A DNA stretch of 19,113 nucleotides from an uncultured Clostridia bacterium (GCA_947588775.1 CANPZQ010000026.1:1-19113), one strand, 5' to 3'. Shown: positions 1-7,720, counted from the stretch's first letter. Program-made: numbers and translations. Notes: a model not told the origin generated them from the sequence alone.

Positions 1-131
1 CCCACCCTTGCGTATTCCTCTCGCTCCGTCCCCCCGCCCCCTCTTCCCTTCGCACCTTTCACATAATTATCACATTTTTTTGTTCATGTTTTACAAAATA
101 TTGCACAAAAAATTTAAACACGGGGGGGGGC
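1..131. other. Upstream intergenic region with pyrimidine-rich, AT-rich and G9 segments
   Basis: No convincing gene is seen here. Bases 1-60 are strongly pyrimidine-rich (C/T). Bases 60-120 are AT-rich with A and T runs, as often seen upstream of strong bacterial promoters (UP-like). Bases 122-130 are nine consecutive G residues lying one base before the -35 box of the pilB promoter. Bases 21-33 (TCGCTCCGTCCCC) recur exactly at 17572-17584, so the left edge may hold the tail of a short dispersed repeat or the previous gene's 3' region. Confidence 0.5.
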
Positions 132-159
132 TTGACAATTTTGCATAAATGTGTATAAT
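132..159 (+). promoter_or_regulatory. Sigma-70/SigA-type promoter of the pilus operon
   Basis: A perfect -35 hexamer TTGACA (132-137) and a perfect -10 hexamer TATAAT (154-159) are separated by 16 bases, giving a predicted transcription start near 166. This is the only strong promoter seen ahead of the pilus genes, and the genes that follow are closely packed in one direction, so it probably drives the whole operon. The G9 run at 122-130 touches the upstream edge of the -35 box. Confidence 0.85.
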
Positions 160-165
160 TAGATG

Positions 166-250
166 TGTCTGAAAACCTTTTTATGTCAGATAATCCCGGT
201 TATCGCCGTGCCGACGGCTGAATACAATTTACTGTTCGGAGGATATTCTA
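166..250 (+). promoter_or_regulatory. Structured 5' leader of the pilB transcript
   Basis: About 85 nt lie between the predicted transcription start and the pilB ATG. Two short stem-loops can be drawn: TCTGA (168-172) with TCAGA (186-190), and GCCGT (205-209) with ACGGC (214-218) around a GCCG loop. The ribosome binding site GGAGGA (238-243) sits 7 nt before the ATG. I could not match the leader to the c-di-GMP-I riboswitch consensus, although such switches are common before Clostridial pilus operons. Any regulatory role is inference. Confidence 0.4.
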
Positions 251-1951
251 ATGGCATATATGCGTCTTGGCGACCTCTTGAAGTCGGCCGGCCTGATTGA
301 TGAAGCCCAGCTGCAAAAGGCTCTCGATATTCAGAAAACCACCAAGCAGAGGCTCGGCACCGTTTTGATTGAGTCCGGGATAATCACCGAGCAGCAGTTT
401 ATCGACACGATGGCCCTGCAGCTCGGCATCAGCTTTATCGACCTCACCAAGACCCAGATTCCGACCGAAATGGCGCGGATTTTGCCGAAAAATATCGCAA
501 AAAAACACAGCGTCGTCCCGGTAAGGGTCGTTAAGGATGAACTCGTTCTCGCGATGGTCGACCCGATGAACTTCGTCGCCATCGAGGAAGTAAGAACCGC
601 CACCCGTAAGCGCGTTTCGCCCCGAATCGCCCAGTCGGCGGCCGTCGACAGAGCGATTGCAACCCTCTACGGAAACGAGGGCGCGGCCCGCGCTATCGAG
701 GATATGCGGAGCGAGAGCGGAACCGCCGCCTCCCAGACGGTCGTCACGGCTCAGGAAATCGTCGACGAAGGCACAAACGCCGCCCCGACCGTAAGGCTTG
801 TGAACTCGATTATCGAGCGCGGCGTTTCGGAACGCGCTTCGGATATACATATGGAGCCCCGCGCGGGGGATATGGTCGTCAGAATGAGAATCGACGGCGT
901 TTTAAGAAGGATTTTAACCGTTCCGCGCGATTTGATGGGCTCGGTTATATCGAGAATAAAGGTAATGTCGAACCTCGACCTCACCGAACGCAGAGCCCCG
1001 CAGGACGGCAGAGCAAACGTCCGCGTAAAGGGCGTCGAAATCGACCTCCGCGTATCAACCCTCCCGACAATCTACGGCGAAAAAGTCACAATCCGTATCT
1101 TAAATAAGAGCGCGCAGCTCAGAAGCGCGGATTCCTTGGGACTTATGGGCGAGGATCTTGAAAAGTACAACCTTTTGATGGATAACTCGGACGGAATGGT
1201 TATAATCGTCGGACCGACCGGCTCCGGCAAGTCCTCAACCATGTACACGATGATAGGCTCCCTCAACAGCGAGGAGGTAAACCTCGTAACGCTCGAGGAC
1301 CCTGTAGAATACGACATAGACGGCGTAAATCAGGTTCAGATAAACGACAAGGTCGGCATGACCTTCGCGGGCGGCCTCCGCTCGATTTTAAGACAGGACC
1401 CCGATATTATCGCGGTCGGCGAAATCCGCGACGGTGAAACCGCCGAAATCGCGCTTCGCGCCGCAATCACCGGACACCTTGTCCTCTCAACTCTTCACAC
1501 TAACAGTGCGATTTCCCTCCTTGACAGACTTCTTGACATCGGCTGTGAACCCTACCTGATAGCGGAAGCACTCAAGGGGGTTATTTCTCAGAGGCTTGTG
1601 AGAAGGATTTGTCCCGACTGCAAGACGGAATACACCGCCGACGAGGACGAACTTATAAGAATGGGACTTCCGCCCGATTCAAAGGACGTCAAGATATATA
1701 AGGGCAAGGGCTGCCCCAACTGCTTCCACACGGGCTACCACGGCCGTATCGCGGTTTTCGAGATACTTATAATGAGCCGCAGAACAAAGAGAATGGTCGC
1801 CGAGAACGTCCCGCGAGCGGAGCTTATGGAGGAATTCGTCAGAGAGGGCCACTACCGCTCCCTCAAGGACGGCGCGAGGGATTTGGTGCTCAACGGCGTA
1901 ACCACCGTCGCGGAGATGACGAGAATCCTCAACGCCGTCGAAACAGACTGA
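251..1951 (+). CDS. pilB: Type IV pilus extension ATPase PilB (GspE family)
   Basis: This is the cytoplasmic hexameric ATPase that powers pilus extension at the base of the machine; at 566 residues it has the normal length for the family. Residues 1-145 form an N-terminal MshEN/T2SSE_N domain with two RLGxxL-type motifs (5-28 and 34-57), separated by five residues, as in c-di-GMP-binding MshEN domains. The motor core has Walker A GPTGSGKSS (321-329), the Asp box TLEDPVEY (347-354), Walker B with GEIRD (390-394) and the His box GHLVLSTLHTNSA (408-420). Two CxxC pairs, C454/C457 and C488/C491, form the tetracysteine zinc site typical of PilB/GspE and absent from PilT. The start is fixed by GGAGGA 7 nt upstream. 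It is the first gene of the operon, 15 bp before pilT. Confidence 0.96.
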   Translation: MAYMRLGDLLKSAGLIDEAQLQKALDIQKTTKQRLGTVLIESGIITEQQFIDTMALQLGISFIDLTKTQIPTEMARILPKNIAKKHSVVPVRVVKDELVLAMVDPMNFVAIEEVRTATRKRVSPRIAQSAAVDRAIATLYGNEGAARAIEDMRSESGTAASQTVVTAQEIVDEGTNAAPTVRLVNSIIERGVSERASDIHMEPRAGDMVVRMRIDGVLRRILTVPRDLMGSVISRIKVMSNLDLTERRAPQDGRANVRVKGVEIDLRVSTLPTIYGEKVTIRILNKSAQLRSADSLGLMGEDLEKYNLLMDNSDGMVIIVGPTGSGKSSTMYTMIGSLNSEEVNLVTLEDPVEYDIDGVNQVQINDKVGMTFAGGLRSILRQDPDIIAVGEIRDGETAEIALRAAITGHLVLSTLHTNSAISLLDRLLDIGCEPYLIAEALKGVISQRLVRRICPDCKTEYTADEDELIRMGLPPDSKDVKIYKGKGCPNCFHTGYHGRIAVFEILIMSRRTKRMVAENVPRAELMEEFVREGHYRSLKDGARDLVLNGVTTVAEMTRILNAVETD

Positions 1952-1966
1952 TTTCGGAGAAATTCT

Positions 1967-3019
1967 ATGACCGACTTAACAAAAGTTATCCAGGACGCAA
2001 GGGCAAGGCGCGGCTCCGACGTTCATATCGTACGCGGGCTGCCGATACGCATAAGAATAGACGGCGAGCTGACCGACTACGACGACTACAGAGTAACCGA
2101 GGCCGACTGCGAGGAATACGCTAAAGTGATGGCGGGCGAGGACTATAAGCTGATTGAAAAATCGGGAGAGCTCGACCTCGCGATTACCTTCGAGGGCGGA
2201 ATCCGCTGCCGTATAAACCTCTTTCGCCAGCGCGGCGCGGTTTCATCGGCGATACGCCTTTTATCAGAGAAAATCCCCGACCTCGATTCTTTGGGGCTTC
2301 CGCCCGCAGTTCAGAAGTTTCCCGCGCTTAACCGAGGAATCGTCCTTGTTACCGGCGAAACCGGTTCCGGTAAATCAACCACCCTCGCTGCGCTTTTGGA
2401 CCGCATAAATCATACATATAACAGCCACATAGTCACGCTTGAGGACCCGGTCGAGTATATCTATACTCCGGACAAATGCACCATCAACCAGCGCGAAATC
2501 GGCACCGACACCGAGAGCTACGAAACCGGCCTCCGGGCTATCCTCCGCGAGGATCCCGACGTTATACTTATCGGCGAAATGCGCGACCTTAACACCATCG
2601 AAACCGCGCTTACGGCCGCAGAAACGGGACACCTCGTTTTCGCGACGCTCCATACAAACTCCGCGGCGGAGGCAATTGACCGCGTTGTCGACGTTTTCCC
2701 GGAGGGGCGTCAGAAGCAAATCAGGCTTCAGCTTTCAACCACGCTTATGGCGGTTATGTCACAGCAGCTTATCCCGAGAAAGATGGGCGGCCGCGTATGC
2801 GCCTGCGAGCTTATGATGGTTACGCCGGCTATACGGAACCTCATAAGAGAGGGCAAAACCCCGCAGATTATCAGCGCGATTTCCACATCCGCGGCCGAGG
2901 GAAGCATAACTATGGACAACGCGCTTATTCAGCTTTACCGCAATAAGACCATCTCCGCCGAAACGGCGAGGGCAGCCGCGCGCGACCCCGATTATGTGAA
3001 GAAAAATACCATGTACTGA
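1967..3019 (+). CDS. pilT: Type IV pilus retraction ATPase PilT
   Basis: This is the ATPase that depolymerises pili to give retraction, twitching or DNA uptake. Its 350 residues match the family length; it lacks both the MshEN domain and the zinc tetracysteine of PilB, as expected for PilT. Visible motifs are Walker A GETGSGKST (130-138), the Asp box TLEDPVEY (157-164), Walker B with GEMRD (203-207) and the His box GHLVFATLHTNSA (221-233). The PilT-specific C-terminal AIRNLIREGK motif is at 288-297 and is linked to retraction. SD GGAGA lies at 1956-1960, 6 nt before the ATG. The presence of PilT argues for a dynamic T4P rather than a pure type II secretion or Com pseudopilus. Confidence 0.95.
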   Translation: MTDLTKVIQDARARRGSDVHIVRGLPIRIRIDGELTDYDDYRVTEADCEEYAKVMAGEDYKLIEKSGELDLAITFEGGIRCRINLFRQRGAVSSAIRLLSEKIPDLDSLGLPPAVQKFPALNRGIVLVTGETGSGKSTTLAALLDRINHTYNSHIVTLEDPVEYIYTPDKCTINQREIGTDTESYETGLRAILREDPDVILIGEMRDLNTIETALTAAETGHLVFATLHTNSAAEAIDRVVDVFPEGRQKQIRLQLSTTLMAVMSQQLIPRKMGGRVCACELMMVTPAIRNLIREGKTPQIISAISTSAAEGSITMDNALIQLYRNKTISAETARAAARDPDYVKKNTMY

Positions 3020-3042
3020 TATATACCCGGCGAGGTGAGAGA

Positions 3043-4260
3043 ATGACGACATTCAAATATAAGGCGAGAACCGCCGAGGGCGTTCTGGTAAGCGGAGTTG
3101 TCGAGGCTTACAGCGAATTTGAGGCCGTCGAGCAGATTAAACGCACCTGCACAATCGTTGAAAAAATCTCTGAGGTCAAATCAGGCGAAAAAAAGCACTT
3201 CGATATAAACGAACCGCTTTGGGTAGAGGATAAAACCCTGTCGCTCACCGCCTCACAGTTCTCGATTATGCTCAGGGCGGGCATATCAATCGGCAGGGTG
3301 GTTGAACTTATAGCCGCCCAGACTACCGATAAACTCATGAAACGAATCCTCACCGACTGCGCGGCGGACGTAAACGCCGGATATTCGCTGGCAAACAGCC
3401 TTGAAAAAAACGGAAAGAAAATTCCGGCGGCGTTTATTGAAACCGTTCGCGCCGGGGAAGAATCCGGTACCCTCGAAATCTGCTTCGATCGCTTGCAGGC
3501 ATACTACGATAAGGCCTATAAGGTCAAGAAAAAAGTCAAATCCGCGCTCACTTACCCGATTATACTCGTTTTACTCGCAGTCGTAGTCGTCGGCATTGTT
3601 ATGGTAGTCCTTGTCCCGACGATGCTCGATTTATACGGGAATATGGGCGAAAGCCTGCCGCTTCCGACAAGAATCCTCATGGGTACCTCTGACTTCTTCG
3701 TAAACTATTGGCCGTTTATGATTGTCGCACTCGCAATTATAATCATCGCCTATAAGCTTTATGCAAAAACTCCGTCGGGCGAGCTCAAACTCGCAAAAGT
3801 TAAATTGAAACTCCCGGTAATCGGCAGAATCGCTATAATGAACTCGGCAAGCCAGTTCGCTAATACCGTATCAACATTGCTTACCGCCGGACTTCCTGCC
3901 GCGAGGGTTTTGACAATAACGTCCCGCGTAATAGATAACCGAGCCGTGGGAGTTGAACTTGAAAAAGGCGTCGTCGAGCTCGAATCGGGTAAGGGCTTCG
4001 GAGATGTATTGCGCAAAAACAGCTATCTCCCGGAAATGCTCGTAGAAATGGCTACGGTCGGCGAGGAATCGGGCTCGCTTGAAGAAACAATGAACACAAT
4101 CGGTACATATTACGACGAGGAGGCCGTGGCGGCCTCAGATAAAGCGCTCGGAATGTTAGAACCTGCGCTCACAGTCTTCCTCGGAGTCTTCATCGGATTT
4201 ATAGTTATCTCTATCTATATGCCGATGTTCGGAATGTACAACGGAATCGCCGCACAGTAG
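3043..4260 (+). CDS. pilC: Type IV pilus inner-membrane platform protein PilC (GspF family)
   Basis: This polytopic membrane protein couples the ATPases to pilin insertion. It has 405 residues and the classic duplicated T2SSF architecture. The two cytoplasmic domains carry matching GEESGxLE motifs at about 138-145 (GEESGTLE) and 340-347 (GEESGSLE). Hydrophobic segments lie at about 171-193, 221-240 and 373-396. The N-terminal FKYKARTAEG opening is typical of the family. A GAGGTGAG-like SD precedes the ATG. The next gene begins 3 bp after the stop codon, which suggests translational coupling. Confidence 0.95.
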   Translation: MTTFKYKARTAEGVLVSGVVEAYSEFEAVEQIKRTCTIVEKISEVKSGEKKHFDINEPLWVEDKTLSLTASQFSIMLRAGISIGRVVELIAAQTTDKLMKRILTDCAADVNAGYSLANSLEKNGKKIPAAFIETVRAGEESGTLEICFDRLQAYYDKAYKVKKKVKSALTYPIILVLLAVVVVGIVMVVLVPTMLDLYGNMGESLPLPTRILMGTSDFFVNYWPFMIVALAIIIIAYKLYAKTPSGELKLAKVKLKLPVIGRIAIMNSASQFANTVSTLLTAGLPAARVLTITSRVIDNRAVGVELEKGVVELESGKGFGDVLRKNSYLPEMLVEMATVGEESGSLEETMNTIGTYYDEEAVAASDKALGMLEPALTVFLGVFIGFIVISIYMPMFGMYNGIAAQ

Positions 4261-4263
4261 AAA

Positions 4264-4746
4264 ATGAACAGAAAAGGCTATACGAAAATAGAGCTTATCT
4301 GCGCGATAGCAATTGTTATGATTGCCGCGGCAATAATCGTTCCGCTTTGGCTTCACTTCGCCGAAACCGAAAATCAGGCGATGGACAGCCTTGAGGCCGC
4401 CAAGGGGGAAGATCTCGCAAGGCTTGAATATATGATGTCGCACTACCCCGACGGTGGAAAAGTTGTATATTTTCTTACCGGAACCTCTGACGCTCAGAAA
4501 ATATTGCGGCACTTTCAATATTTAGAGTCAGAGCCGGAAAAAATTGCCCTGCCCCACCGCGATGGCTTTTACGACGGCGGCGCGGCCGATTTTGGTGGGC
4601 CGGCGGTCGGCCGCTCAAAAAGGGTAGGCAAACGCGAGCTTTACGTAATTGTAGGGGAAAACGGACAGATTGTTTACAACAGTTGGCTCGATATTTTAAG
4701 GGATCCCAAGACCTCGGCTTTCGACTGGGACCTGTGGTTTAACTAA
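4264..4746 (+). CDS. Divergent type IV pseudopilin-like protein
   Basis: This 160-residue protein has a very short prepilin leader, MNRKG, with predicted cleavage after G5. The mature start is Y, with the invariant Glu at +5 (residue 10), followed by a hydrophobic helix to about residue 32. The rest (33-160) is soluble and hydrophilic, with no domain I recognise. It starts 3 bp after the pilC stop codon (TAG-AAA-ATG) with no good SD, so it is probably read by coupling from pilC. The +1 Tyr and the unusual KIELICAIAI core differ from the neighbouring major pilins, so it is more likely a minor or accessory pseudopilin than a shaft subunit. The prepilin class is well supported; the exact role is unknown. 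Confidence 0.8.
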   Translation: MNRKGYTKIELICAIAIVMIAAAIIVPLWLHFAETENQAMDSLEAAKGEDLARLEYMMSHYPDGGKVVYFLTGTSDAQKILRHFQYLESEPEKIALPHRDGFYDGGAADFGGPAVGRSKRVGKRELYVIVGENGQIVYNSWLDILRDPKTSAFDWDLWFN

Positions 4747-4820
4747 AGGTTAGAATTTGCTCGCCGCAACCCGCGAGCGTTCTGATAAATTAAAATTTAA
4801 TTTGAAAGGAAGATTTACAA
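4747..4820 (+). promoter_or_regulatory. Stem-loop and AT-rich leader before the major pilins
   Basis: A 6-bp stem GCTCGC/GCGAGC (about 4759-4778) is followed by an AT-rich palindromic stretch around 4787-4803 and an AAGGA SD (4806-4810) ahead of the pilin ATG. There is no T-tract directly after the hairpin, so it is not a standard terminator. It may be an mRNA processing or stabilising element that raises pilin levels over motor proteins. That role is inference. Confidence 0.35.
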
Positions 4821-5246
4821 ATGAAAAAGCTTAACAAAAAGGGCTTTACGCTCGCCGAGCTTTTAATCGTTATCGCTATCATCGCGATTTTGATTGCTAT
4901 AGCGATTCCGGCGTTCTCTGCAAGCCTTGAATCCGCAAGACTTCAGACCGACCATGCAAACATTCGCTCTGCTTATGCAATGTTCAAGACAGCAGAATTG
5001 CTTGGTGAATTGGAAACTTCTGAAACTGTAGAAGCAGGCAACTTTGTTTTCCAAAAAGATGGCACTTTGTCGAAAGCTAATAAAAATCCCTACAAAACAC
5101 AGGCTGCGGGCTCAACAGAAAAATGTACTGAATCAGCAGCTTGCTCACTTGTTCCAACGAACAAATACCACAGTAAAAACAAAGAGTTTGGTGTTACTGT
5201 AGCTGGCTCTTCAGCACCGTATACGTACTCATTCTATTGGTCATAA
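4821..5246 (+). CDS. pilA: Type IV major pilin (first of a tandem pair)
   Basis: This 141-residue class III prepilin has the leader MKKLNKKG (8 residues), cleavage before F9 and Glu at +5 (E13), then the hydrophobic polymerisation helix to about residue 32. The mature protein is about 133 residues, short for a pilin but normal for Clostridial major pilins. The C-terminal globular part is small and carries two Cys (102 and 108, a Cx5C spacing) that could close a disulfide loop. The body of the gene is more AT-rich than its neighbours. A paralogue with an almost identical N-terminal 50 residues follows 16 bp downstream. Position among the motor genes and the strong SD suggest a shaft subunit; which of the two pilins dominates cannot be read from sequence. 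Confidence 0.92.
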   Translation: MKKLNKKGFTLAELLIVIAIIAILIAIAIPAFSASLESARLQTDHANIRSAYAMFKTAELLGELETSETVEAGNFVFQKDGTLSKANKNPYKTQAAGSTEKCTESAACSLVPTNKYHSKNKEFGVTVAGSSAPYTYSFYWS

Positions 5247-5262
5247 TAGGAGGATAACATAA

Positions 5263-5739
5263 ATGAAAAACGCCAAAAAAGGTTTTACCCTTGCGGAACT
5301 TCTGATAGTTATTGCTATCATTGCTATCCTCATCGCTATTGCTATCCCCGCATTTAGTGCTTCGCTCAATAGTGCTAAGCTCCAGACCGACCATGCCAAC
5401 ATTCGTTCTGCATATTCGATGATGATGACCGCAAGAATGTTGGGTACGGTTGAAACAGAAGGAGGAGATATTTCTCTTGCGACTAGTAAATCTTATTATT
5501 TTACTAAATCCGGTAAACTCAAGGAATTTAGCACTTTTACTGCAGCGCAGGCGGACGCCTATGTCTTACAGGCAAACGCCTCTAAAGAGGATTGCGCGAC
5601 TTCCATGGGCTGTGGAGGAGGAAAAGTAGAATATCATAAAGCAAATCGAATTATAATGATCGTTGTTGATAGCAGTAAAAAAGTTGGAATGAGTTTCCGT
5701 ACCAATACTAATACTTACGAAACGGTAGCTCCTGCCTGA
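5263..5739 (+). CDS. pilA: Type IV major pilin (second of a tandem pair)
   Basis: This 158-residue class III prepilin has the leader MKNAKKG (7 residues), cleavage before F8 and Glu at +5 (E12). It has a hydrophobic helix to about residue 31 and a variable globular domain. Two Cys (111 and 117) keep the Cx5C spacing of the first pilin, and the F-x-x-[DS]-G-x-L stretch before it is shared. SD AGGAGG (5248-5253) lies 9 nt before the ATG, stronger than that of the first pilin. N-terminal amino acids are nearly identical between the two paralogues although the codons differ at many positions. This points to an old duplication held by selection rather than a recent copy. It is probably a shaft pilin. 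Confidence 0.92.
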   Translation: MKNAKKGFTLAELLIVIAIIAILIAIAIPAFSASLNSAKLQTDHANIRSAYSMMMTARMLGTVETEGGDISLATSKSYYFTKSGKLKEFSTFTAAQADAYVLQANASKEDCATSMGCGGGKVEYHKANRIIMIVVDSSKKVGMSFRTNTNTYETVAPA

Positions 5740-5924
5740 TAATCTTCTCAACCCTCTAAAAACGTGCACGTTTAATTAAACCCAAAAAATTTTACCCCGC
5801 GCTTCGGTGGGTTGCGGCGCGGGGAATACCCGCGAAAGCGGGGGCAAGAGCCCTTTATATTGCGCGGGCTTTTGCCCCTGCTTTCCCGTAAATTTCCGTA
5901 AATCCGCCCGAGGAGAGCCGACTT
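5740..5924 (+). promoter_or_regulatory. Multi-hairpin intergenic region between pilins and pilD
   Basis: These 185 bp hold no gene on either strand that I can support, but they hold several inverted repeats in series. There is a perfect 14-bp palindrome AAACGTGCACGTTT (5760-5773). Stem CCCCGCGC (5795-5802) pairs with GCGCGGGG (5817-5824). CCCGC-GAAA-GCGGG (5829-5842) forms a tight GNRA-type loop. An approximately 13-bp stem (GGGGCAAGAGCCC with GGGCTTTTGCCCC, one wobble) lies at about 5840-5878. The last two overlap and are mutually exclusive. No long T-tract follows. SD GAGGAG for pilD is at about 5910-5915. A partial terminator, attenuator or 3' stabiliser of the pilin mRNA is plausible. Confidence 0.55.
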
Positions 5925-6722
5925 ATGTCCCTTAAATACTTTAACCCGCTTTTTGCGGCCTATCTTATATTTCTCGCCTTTTTCGCGGGGGCGTGCGCGG
6001 GGAGCTTTGTAAACTGCGCCGTTATCCGCCTTACGAATAAATCCGGCTCGCTTTTCGGCCGCTCGCGCTGTCCGGACTGCGGCCACCCCCTCGGAATTTT
6101 AGACCTTTTTCCGGTTTTCAGCTATATTTTTTTACGCGGAAAATGCCGCTACTGCCGCGAAAAAATAAGCCCGCGCTACCTTTTAGCCGAGCTTTGCTTC
6201 GGCGCGTGCTGGGGCGTTTTGTTCGCCGTTTTCGGCTTTTCGCGGCTTACGCTCGAATATATACTGATGATGACGCTGCTTTGCGCCGAGTCGCTTTCCG
6301 ATATTGAGAGCTTCGAGGTCCCGAATAGCCTCCATATCGCCCTTATCGCGAATTTCGCCCTCTTTTTATTCACCCATGACGAGCCGTTAAAGAGGTTGAT
6401 TTGGGGCGCGGCGGCGTTTATAATATTCGGCGCGGGAATGCTTATTCTATCGCTCATCGCCGACAAAATCTATAAAAAAGAAACCCTCGGCGGCGCGGAT
6501 ATAAAGCTTTTCGCGGTTTTGGGGCTATACTTCGGCCCGGGGAAGATGTTATTTTTGCTGATTATTAGCTGCATAGCGGGGCTTCTATTAACTTTTGTAA
6601 CTAAAAAGAGCCTCGGCTCGGTAGTTCCGTTTATCCCGTCGATAACGCTCGGCGCGTTTATAACGGTTTTAGCGGCCGACCCGTTTATCGAATGGTACAT
6701 GGGGCTGTTCACGCCCCGTTAA
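5925..6722 (+). CDS. pilD: Type IV prepilin peptidase / N-methyltransferase PilD
   Basis: This polytopic membrane aspartyl protease removes prepilin leaders after the conserved Gly and N-methylates the new N-terminus. It has 265 residues. The N-terminal A24_N methyltransferase part starts with AGACAGSFVNC and has two zinc CxxC pairs, C49/C52 and C74/C77. The peptidase A24 part has catalytic Asp candidates D126 (in SDIESFEVPN) and D192 (in GGADIKL, a variant of the GxGD motif). Several hydrophobic segments surround these. The SD is GAGGAG, about 9 nt before the ATG. It is followed 10 bp later by pilM. It should process all six or seven prepilins encoded in this operon. Confidence 0.95.
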   Translation: MSLKYFNPLFAAYLIFLAFFAGACAGSFVNCAVIRLTNKSGSLFGRSRCPDCGHPLGILDLFPVFSYIFLRGKCRYCREKISPRYLLAELCFGACWGVLFAVFGFSRLTLEYILMMTLLCAESLSDIESFEVPNSLHIALIANFALFLFTHDEPLKRLIWGAAAFIIFGAGMLILSLIADKIYKKETLGGADIKLFAVLGLYFGPGKMLFLLIISCIAGLLLTFVTKKSLGSVVPFIPSITLGAFITVLAADPFIEWYMGLFTPR

Positions 6723-6732
6723 GGAGGAAAAA

Positions 6733-7707
6733 ATGTCTAAAACTGCCGGATTTGACATAGGTTCCCGTTTTTTGCACATTGCCGTAGTCAAAAAGCAGGG
6801 CGTTAAGAGGATATTTTCCGCGCCCCTGCCCGAAGGCTCGGTCCGCGAGGGACGGATTGTAAGTTACGAGGCCATGGGCGACTTTATCAAGGAAACCTGT
6901 AAGAAAAACAAAATCCGTTTCGACGACGCCGCGGTAATTTTGCCGTCGAGCCTGTGTTTTTGCCGCCGCCTGAGCGTTCCGGCGATGTCCCACGAGCAGC
7001 TTACGGTTAATCTGCCATACGAATTCCGCGATTTTATTACGAGCGAGAAGGACGCATATTTTTACGACTACGCGGTTTTGAGGGTAATCCACGACGCCAA
7101 CGAAGAGCCGGTAGGGCTTGATTTAATGGCGGCGGCGGCCCTTAAATCGACGATTGCGGACTATAGAGGAATGTTTCGCCGCGCGGGAATAAAGCTTAAG
7201 ACCGCGATACCTATAGAGATGGCGTATATAAACCTTATGTCGAAAAACGACGACCCCCAGCACTGCCACTGTTTAATCGACGTCGGCCATACGGCGATTC
7301 GGCTTTATATGTATATCGGCGGCCGCTTCGAGTCCTCGCATATGCTTGAATACGGCTGTTCCGCGCTTGATAACGCTATAGCGGAGGCGTTGCATGTCGA
7401 CCCGTTTATAGCGTCCTCCTACCGCGAAGCGAACCACGACGACTGCCAGTCGCTCCCCGAGTGTATGGACATCTACCAGAACATGGCTGTAGAAGTACAG
7501 CGCGTCGTACACTTTTTCCGCTACAACAACCCCGACGTAGAGCTTGAGCACATTCATATAACCGGCGGCGGCGCGAGAATCCGCCCCCTTCGGGACACCC
7601 TTGAGAACACGCTATCGATACCGATTCTCGACGCGACGGAGCTTTTGAATATCGACGCCGACGACGGCGACATCGGCCTTGGCGCGTCCGGCGCGGCGTT
7701 GCAGTAA
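6733..7707 (+). CDS. pilM: Type IV pilus assembly protein PilM (actin-like)
   Basis: This cytoplasmic actin-fold protein binds the N-terminal tail of PilN and links the platform to the motors. It has 324 residues. The phosphate-1 motif FDIGSRFLHIAVV is at 7-19, the phosphate-2 motif LIDVGHTAIRLYM at 181-193 and the adenosine motif HITGGGARI at 275-283. These are the ATP-binding signatures of the FtsA/PilM/MreB superfamily. A very strong SD (AAGGAGG at 6721-6727) overlaps the pilD stop codon. It precedes the PilN- and PilO-like genes, the conserved family order. Confidence 0.92.
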   Translation: MSKTAGFDIGSRFLHIAVVKKQGVKRIFSAPLPEGSVREGRIVSYEAMGDFIKETCKKNKIRFDDAAVILPSSLCFCRRLSVPAMSHEQLTVNLPYEFRDFITSEKDAYFYDYAVLRVIHDANEEPVGLDLMAAAALKSTIADYRGMFRRAGIKLKTAIPIEMAYINLMSKNDDPQHCHCLIDVGHTAIRLYMYIGGRFESSHMLEYGCSALDNAIAEALHVDPFIASSYREANHDDCQSLPECMDIYQNMAVEVQRVVHFFRYNNPDVELEHIHITGGGARIRPLRDTLENTLSIPILDATELLNIDADDGDIGLGASGAALQ

Positions 7708-7720
7708 GGGGGTCGGGAAC

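Noticed and set aside
166..250. c-di-GMP-I (GEMM) riboswitch in the pilB leader
   Set aside because: Looked for because such switches precede Clostridial pilus genes, but the conserved core is not visible and 85 nt is short for aptamer plus expression platform.
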